From NCBI RefSeq assembly GCF_001039475.1, contig NZ_LELK01000001.1, positions 1,873,350 through 1,927,559 on the forward strand: a stretch of DNA of 54,210 nt. The letters run 5' to 3'. The notes beneath the pieces are model-generated. The model did not search any database. It saw only the letters and a program-made list of their open reading frames with translations, and was not told the origin of the DNA. Within the stretch, counting starts at the first letter, position 1. Every line of letters begins with the position of its first letter. The DNA comes from Guptibacillus hwajinpoensis (GTDB lineage Bacteria > Bacillota > Bacilli > Bacillales > Guptibacillaceae). Positions 50,145 through 54,210 of the stretch are shown here, piece after piece. Made by a program: the position numbers and the translations under genes.

Positions 50145-50969
50145 ATGTCCACCCATTTTTCCACACCTGTCCATCTACTCGGGCAGTCTATTTTAGCGCA
50201 TAAGGACCAAATTACAGTAAACGCCCGATATTCAAGCGAAACGGCTAGTAACGAACAAAACCTACCAAACGTCGTCCCGACCACATTCTATGATCGTATT
50301 GTTTCTTCGCTTGGAGAGACGATCGAAGCAGGTGAAGTGTCTTATTCACATGACGACTTACCTTCCTTTAAGGAATCACACAGAATGACTGGTCTTCTTG
50401 AGTCAATTCTAATGAGTATATCTTCCATTAAGCAAGCGCTTTTTGATTATATTGATGATTACAGTAAAGACTCTGATTTATCGGTATCTGAAATTATCTC
50501 AATTACTAAATTAATTGACCCACTTATTAATGACTATCTTCATTACTATACAGAGAATCACTTAATGCAAACCACCCAAAGTCTTCAATCAGAATATTAT
50601 CAATCTGATGAGCTATCGGTGCCAATCATTAAGATTTCTAATCAAGTAGCCATTTGTCCAATTATTGGAGATATCGATGAGAGACGCGGCAATTTAATCT
50701 TAGAGCGAACGCTAACAGAGTCTAGAGCAAAGAAAATCCGCACCCTCATCCTCGATCTATCAGGTATTGAAACACTCGACACAATGATGACTCAGCATCT
50801 TTTCAAGATTGTTGATTCACTTGAACTGATGGGTGTTGAGATTATTGTAACTGGTGTCAGCTCTGAAGTAGCGATCGGTGTCGTCTCACTTGGACTTGAT
50901 TTAAACGCGTTAACCATTAAACAGAATCTTTCAGATGCTCTTCAAGAACTCGGGATGATTGACTCTTAA
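50145..50969 (+). CDS. RsbR-type stressosome protein with C-terminal STAS domain
   Basis: A 274-residue protein with AGAAGGGAG before ATG. The N-terminal half (about 1-150) is divergent and helical; the C-terminal STAS domain (about 155-270) starts ELSVPIIKISNQVAICPIIG, typical of RsbR paralogues. It keeps DLSGIETLDTMMTQHL with a Thr at the position corresponding to the RsbT-phosphorylated site in RsbRA (DTMVAHHL). RsbR proteins form the stressosome core and gate release of RsbT to sigma-B. No rsbS or rsbT is in the window. A second STAS gene lies past the BCCT transporter. Confidence 0.87.
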   Translation: MSTHFSTPVHLLGQSILAHKDQITVNARYSSETASNEQNLPNVVPTTFYDRIVSSLGETIEAGEVSYSHDDLPSFKESHRMTGLLESILMSISSIKQALFDYIDDYSKDSDLSVSEIISITKLIDPLINDYLHYYTENHLMQTTQSLQSEYYQSDELSVPIIKISNQVAICPIIGDIDERRGNLILERTLTESRAKKIRTLILDLSGIETLDTMMTQHLFKIVDSLELMGVEIIVTGVSSEVAIGVVSLGLDLNALTIKQNLSDALQELGMIDS

Positions 50970-50984
50970 TCACACTTTCATGAC

Positions 50985-51020
50985 AAAAAGGGGCTATTCC
51001 ATTTGGAATAGCCCCTTTTT
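50985..51020. terminator. Bidirectional terminator
   Basis: AAAAAGGGGCTATTCC and GGAATAGCCCCTTTTT form a 16-bp perfect stem with loop ATTT, between the convergent STAS and BCCT genes. Confidence 0.92.
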
Positions 51021-52538
51021 CTACATTGCTTTTTTGTGTTCAGCTTCTCTTTTTCTTTTTGATAACACTTCTTTACTTGCAGATCGATAGAAAGAATACC
51101 CCATCATCAGTACAACAATTGAAAACGGGAATGCTGCGATAATTAGCATGTTCTGCAAACCTTGCGTTCCACCAAAATAAACGATAATGGCAGCCATTGC
51201 AGACAACGATAATCCCCACACTATTTTAATAGGTGCTGACGGATTTAAAGACCCTGATGTTGTAAGCATTCCTAATACAAAGGTCGCTGAATCAGCTGAT
51301 GTGATAAAGAAGATTGCAATAACAATAATGGTGATAAACGACATAAGCGTTCCGAGAGGATATTCTTGTAAAACCGCAAATGTAGCCGTCTCTATTGAAT
51401 AGTCAGATATGACTGCAATTCCACTCTGTTGAAGATCAAGTGCAGAAACCCCGAAGACTGCAAAGAAAATAAAGCATACGATTGCTGGCACAAACAAAAC
51501 ACCCAGCATGAATTCTTTAATTGTTCGTCCTTTTGAAATTCTCGCAATAAAGATTCCAACAAATGGTGACCAGGAAATCCACCACGCCCAATAGAAGATT
51601 GTCCATCCATTAACCCAAGAGCGACTATCTGCATCCATTGGCTCAATATGAAAACTCATATCGAAGAAATTCGCAATATACCCCCCTAGTGTTCCAGTGA
51701 ACATGTTCATTATATATAAGGTTGGGCCTACGATTAAAAGCATAATCATCAGTACAAAGCCTAGAATCATGTTGCTATTGCTTAAATATTTTATACCTTT
51801 ATTAAGACCTGACCATGCTGACATAATGAATAATATAGTAGAGATTGCAAGAATAATAAGTTGAACAGTAAAGTTTGTTGGCGTATTAAACAAAAAGGAT
51901 AGGCCTTCATTGATTTGCGCTGAGCCGAAACCAAGCGTTGCCGCTACTCCGATAACAGTCGCAACAACTGCAAGCGTATCAATTAAATACCCTAAGGGAC
52001 CCTGCATCCGTTTCTCACCTAATAATGGAATGAGTGTTGCACTAATTAATCCAGGATACCCCTTATGGAACTTAAAATACGCAAGTACTAAACCTACGAG
52101 TGCATAAACAGCCCACGCATGTACCCCCCAATGGAAAAATGAGTATTGAAGAGACTCTTCTATAGCACGAGGTGTTCCTAGCTCTCCACTAGGACTACTT
52201 TTGAATGCGTGTGAGATCGGTTCTGCTGTTGTCCAGAACACAAGTCCCATGCCCATTCCAGCGCTAAACAGCATCGCAAACCACGTGGGAAGATTAAACT
52301 CAGGCTGATCATTCTTCTTGCCAAGCTTAATATCTTTAAATCTAGAAAAAATAAGATATACACAGAAAACTAGAATAATCATGACAATTAATAAATAATA
52401 CCATCCGAAGCGGCTGGATATAAATGTAGTCACGTTAGCCGTTACTTGCTGCAAGTGTTCAGGTGCTACTGCTCCACATGAAACAATAAGAGCACAAATA
52501 ACGATACTATACCAAAAAACCGCTGTTGCATTTCTCAT
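51021..52538 (-). CDS. BCCT-family betaine/choline/carnitine transporter
   Basis: A 505-residue protein with 12 hydrophobic helices; AGAGGTGA precedes ATG. Family signatures: WFAMLFSAGMGMGLVFWTTA with AEPISHAF (helix 3-4), HAWAVYALVGLVLAYFKFHK, and FYWAWWISWSPFVGIFIARI, the most conserved BCCT stretch including the substrate-binding Trp residues. Homologues (OpuD, BetP, BetM) import glycine betaine or choline with sodium and respond to osmotic stress. The C-terminus is short and basic (KEVLSKRKREAEHKK). Location between two stressosome-type genes fits an osmotic stress role but does not prove it. Confidence 0.92.
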   Translation of the reverse strand: MRNATAVFWYSIVICALIVSCGAVAPEHLQQVTANVTTFISSRFGWYYLLIVMIILVFCVYLIFSRFKDIKLGKKNDQPEFNLPTWFAMLFSAGMGMGLVFWTTAEPISHAFKSSPSGELGTPRAIEESLQYSFFHWGVHAWAVYALVGLVLAYFKFHKGYPGLISATLIPLLGEKRMQGPLGYLIDTLAVVATVIGVAATLGFGSAQINEGLSFLFNTPTNFTVQLIILAISTILFIMSAWSGLNKGIKYLSNSNMILGFVLMIMLLIVGPTLYIMNMFTGTLGGYIANFFDMSFHIEPMDADSRSWVNGWTIFYWAWWISWSPFVGIFIARISKGRTIKEFMLGVLFVPAIVCFIFFAVFGVSALDLQQSGIAVISDYSIETATFAVLQEYPLGTLMSFITIIVIAIFFITSADSATFVLGMLTTSGSLNPSAPIKIVWGLSLSAMAAIIVYFGGTQGLQNMLIIAAFPFSIVVLMMGYSFYRSASKEVLSKRKREAEHKKAM

Positions 52539-52894
52539 TAACTCACCTCTATGTTGTCATTTCTTTGAAGGACAGACAGGATTAACTTGCAATGCTTAAG
52601 TGCTTTTCCAAGTAATGAAATGGCTTAATTTACCCTTTTAAGCTATTTACAATCACATGTCTGCATTTTCCTTTTCTACTGTTACCCTTAACCAGATACA
52701 ATAATGCATCAATGACATAATTTATGAAAATATTTTTGGATTGCAGGAAATAATATACATAAATTGCAAACGAATTCCTTCAATTCTAGTAGACAAATGG
52801 TTTTAAAAATTAAATACATTTTCATTCTGACTGTAATACGTTACGATGAGAATAGAATAAAAAATCGAACTAAAGTATAAAAGAGGTGATCCAT
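52539..52894. other. AT-rich intergenic region
   Basis: 356 bases between the divergent BCCT and GAF-STAS genes. I see no gene, hairpin terminator or clear repeat. Promoters for both flanking genes must lie here, but no convincing sigma-A or sigma-B pair could be picked. Confidence 0.5.
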
Positions 52895-53737
52895 ATGAAT
52901 ATTTCAAATCTTCCTACTTATGCAACAATAGAAGAAGCTTCAAGTGATGTTCTCGAAGTGATCAGTAAATTCGTTGGCGTCAATACGTTTTTCGTTGCCA
53001 AAAATGATAAAACCAACGTTGATATCATCTCATCTTATAACCGAGATGAGGTCATTCTAGATACTGATTTTGAAACGCTTTATCGTGATTCTTACTGACA
53101 ATTTATTGTAAAAGGCGGTCGTGAACCCCTTATCATAGATAACCTAGCTTCACACGAAGCGACTAAAGACATGGAAGTTACTAAGAATCTTGGTGGAGGT
53201 TCTTTAATCGGAGTCCCCATCTTTTATCGAAATGGCGAAAATTATGGTACTCTTTGTGGTCTAGATCTTAATCCTTATCGCTATACTGAAGATCACATTG
53301 ATCTTTTCAAAGCAATGGCAAATTTACTTGGAAATGTCCTTGAATTAGAAAGAGCCAACAGAGAGATCGAAACGTTATCAGTTCCGATCGTACCCATTTC
53401 GGATGAGGTAGCTATACTTCCAATTGTCGGAGATGTAAATGAAGTGCGTACAGAACGTATAATGGAAATCGCATTATCTGAAAGTGCGAATAAAAGCCTG
53501 GACTACCTTATATTTGATTTATCAGGCCTTATTAACATTCATGCGAACAGTGCCATGAATCTCTTGAAAATTGGTCAATCTTTAAAGTTAATCGGAGTGC
53601 AAATGATTGTAACTGGTATACGTCCGGACCTTGCTCTAAAAGCTGTTCAATCGCATACTGATTTTGATGAAATTGTCGTACAATCTAACCTTAAACAAGC
53701 ATTAAATTGGATCGGATACAAATTAGTGAAAGAATAA
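52895..53737 (+). pseudogene. GAF-STAS stressosome-type gene interrupted by an in-frame TGA
   Basis: ATG 52895 follows AAAGAGG. A GAF domain runs from about residue 10 (SSDVLEVISKFVGVNTFFVA) and is stopped by TGA at 53096-53098 after DSY. The frame continues without interruption (QFIVKGGREPLIIDNLASHE, GVPIFYRNGENYGTLCGLDL) into a STAS domain (LSVPIVPISDEVAILPIVGD) and stops normally at 53737, giving 280 codons in all. TGC or TGT (Cys) to TGA is a likely single change; GAF domains often have Tyr-Cys here. The STAS part has HANSAMNLL where RsbRA has the phosphorylatable Thr. A restart at ATG 53171 would give a partial product with weak initiation signals. Confidence 0.85.
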
Positions 53738-53767
53738 AGGACTGCCCCTGAGGGCAGTCCTTTTATT
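53736..53767 (+). terminator. Terminator of the GAF-STAS gene
   Basis: AAAGGACTGCCC and GGGCAGTCCTTT form a 12-bp stem with loop CTGA and a T-run, beginning inside the stop codon. Confidence 0.9.
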
Positions 53768-53790
53768 GTTCATTCACACCTTTACAAACG

Positions 53791-54210
53791 TCTCTTCTAT
53801 ATAAAACACTACACATAGCTAATTGAAGCGGAAGGATGCTCGACTCCTGCGGGACTAGCGGGACAGGTGAGACCCCAGGCGCAATGATTTTGTGCGACGA
53901 GGAGGCTCATCGCCCGCCCCACGGAAAGCGAGCATCCTGGAGCGAGAATTAACCACTCTTATAGCATAATGTCTACGAAGATAGTCTTTCTAAAAGACTG
54001 TTGGTTTTGTATAAAGAACCACATTTGGCTAATTGAAGCGGAAGGATGCTCGACTCCTGTGGGACTAGCGGGACAGATGAGATCCCGCACGCGCAATGAT
54101 TTTGTGCGCCGAGGAGGCTCATCGCCCGCCCCGCGGAAAGCGAGCATCCTGGAGCGGAAATTAACCACTCTTATAGCATAATGTCTACGATGAGAGTCTT
54201 TCTAAAAGAC
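53791..54210 (+). repeat. Two tandem copies of the palindromic repeat, variant form
   Basis: AATTGAAGCGGAAGGATGCT recurs at 53821 and 54031 (period 210). Outer arms GGATGCTCG/CGAGCATCC match the units at 1-480. The inner right arm is replaced by GCGCAATGATTTTGTGCG, a small hairpin absent from the left-end copies, so two sequence subtypes exist. The last copy continues to or past the window edge. Confidence 0.85.

Noticed and set aside
53096-53098. TGA as a selenocysteine codon in the GAF-STAS gene
   Set aside because: No selenocysteine-insertion hairpin is obvious just after the codon, and three other genes in the window have equivalent TAG or TAA interruptions, so a point mutation or sequence error is simpler.

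Overview
The window reads as chromosomal DNA of a low-to-mid GC Bacillaceae bacterium, probably a marine or alkaliphilic Bacillus relative (inference). The basis is the strong AGGAGG ribosome-binding sites, frequent TTG/GTG starts, T-tailed terminators, a B. subtilis-like ycsG-pxpB-pxpA-pxpC-ycsI block, RsbR-type STAS proteins, a Zur-type box, a cre-like site, and a GC-rich palindromic repeat family with copies at both ends and in several intergenic gaps. No phage, insertion sequence, CRISPR array, rRNA or tRNA gene was seen.

Layout. 1-600: tandem repeat copies. 612-4389: a compact five-gene operon around an atypical P1-type ATPase; three companions carry or resemble pieces of the ATPase N-terminal half. 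4677-9451: 5-oxoproline (pyroglutamate) utilisation genes. 9590-14054: a sodium:solute symporter, a histidine kinase and an NtrC-like response regulator whose sigma-54 contact motif is missing. 14290-22256: an alpha-galactoside module (GH36 alpha-galactosidase, galK, galT, an AraC-type regulator, a sodium/sugar symporter), with a shared operator and -35 layout upstream of the alpha-galactosidase and symporter genes. 22514-25728: small accessory genes, two of them broken by single in-frame stop codons. 26005-28954: a lipoprotein class B PBP and an SMP-30 lactonase-like protein.

29133-39188 is a ten-gene acyl-CoA catabolic operon (two acyl-CoA ligases, CoA transferase, SDR, three hotdog-fold hydratases, acyl-CoA dehydrogenase, SCP-x-type thiolase, HMG-CoA-synthase-like/DUF35 protein). 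It has a consensus sigma-54 promoter, and its neighbour at 39363-41393 is a CBS-PAS-AAA+ activator with an intact GAFTGA motif. 41535-43526 is an unrecognised 663-residue protein with a papain-like Gln/Cys/His/Asn pattern. The remainder holds an M20 dipeptidase, a probably Zur-controlled rpsN paralogue with a small HTH-like gene behind it, guanine deaminase, a repeat-rich stress-type protein, release factor 3, an HxlR regulator, and two RsbR-like STAS genes either side of a BCCT transporter.

The most notable points are: (1) four unrelated genes each interrupted by one in-frame stop (TAG, TAG, TAA, TGA) with the rest of the frame intact; (2) the ATPase cluster with truncated ATPase-like partners; (3) the conserved promoter architecture of the alpha-galactoside regulon; (4) the candidate cysteine peptidase; and (5) the response regulator without GAFTGA beside a separate symporter gene, recalling a split CbrA/CbrB arrangement.
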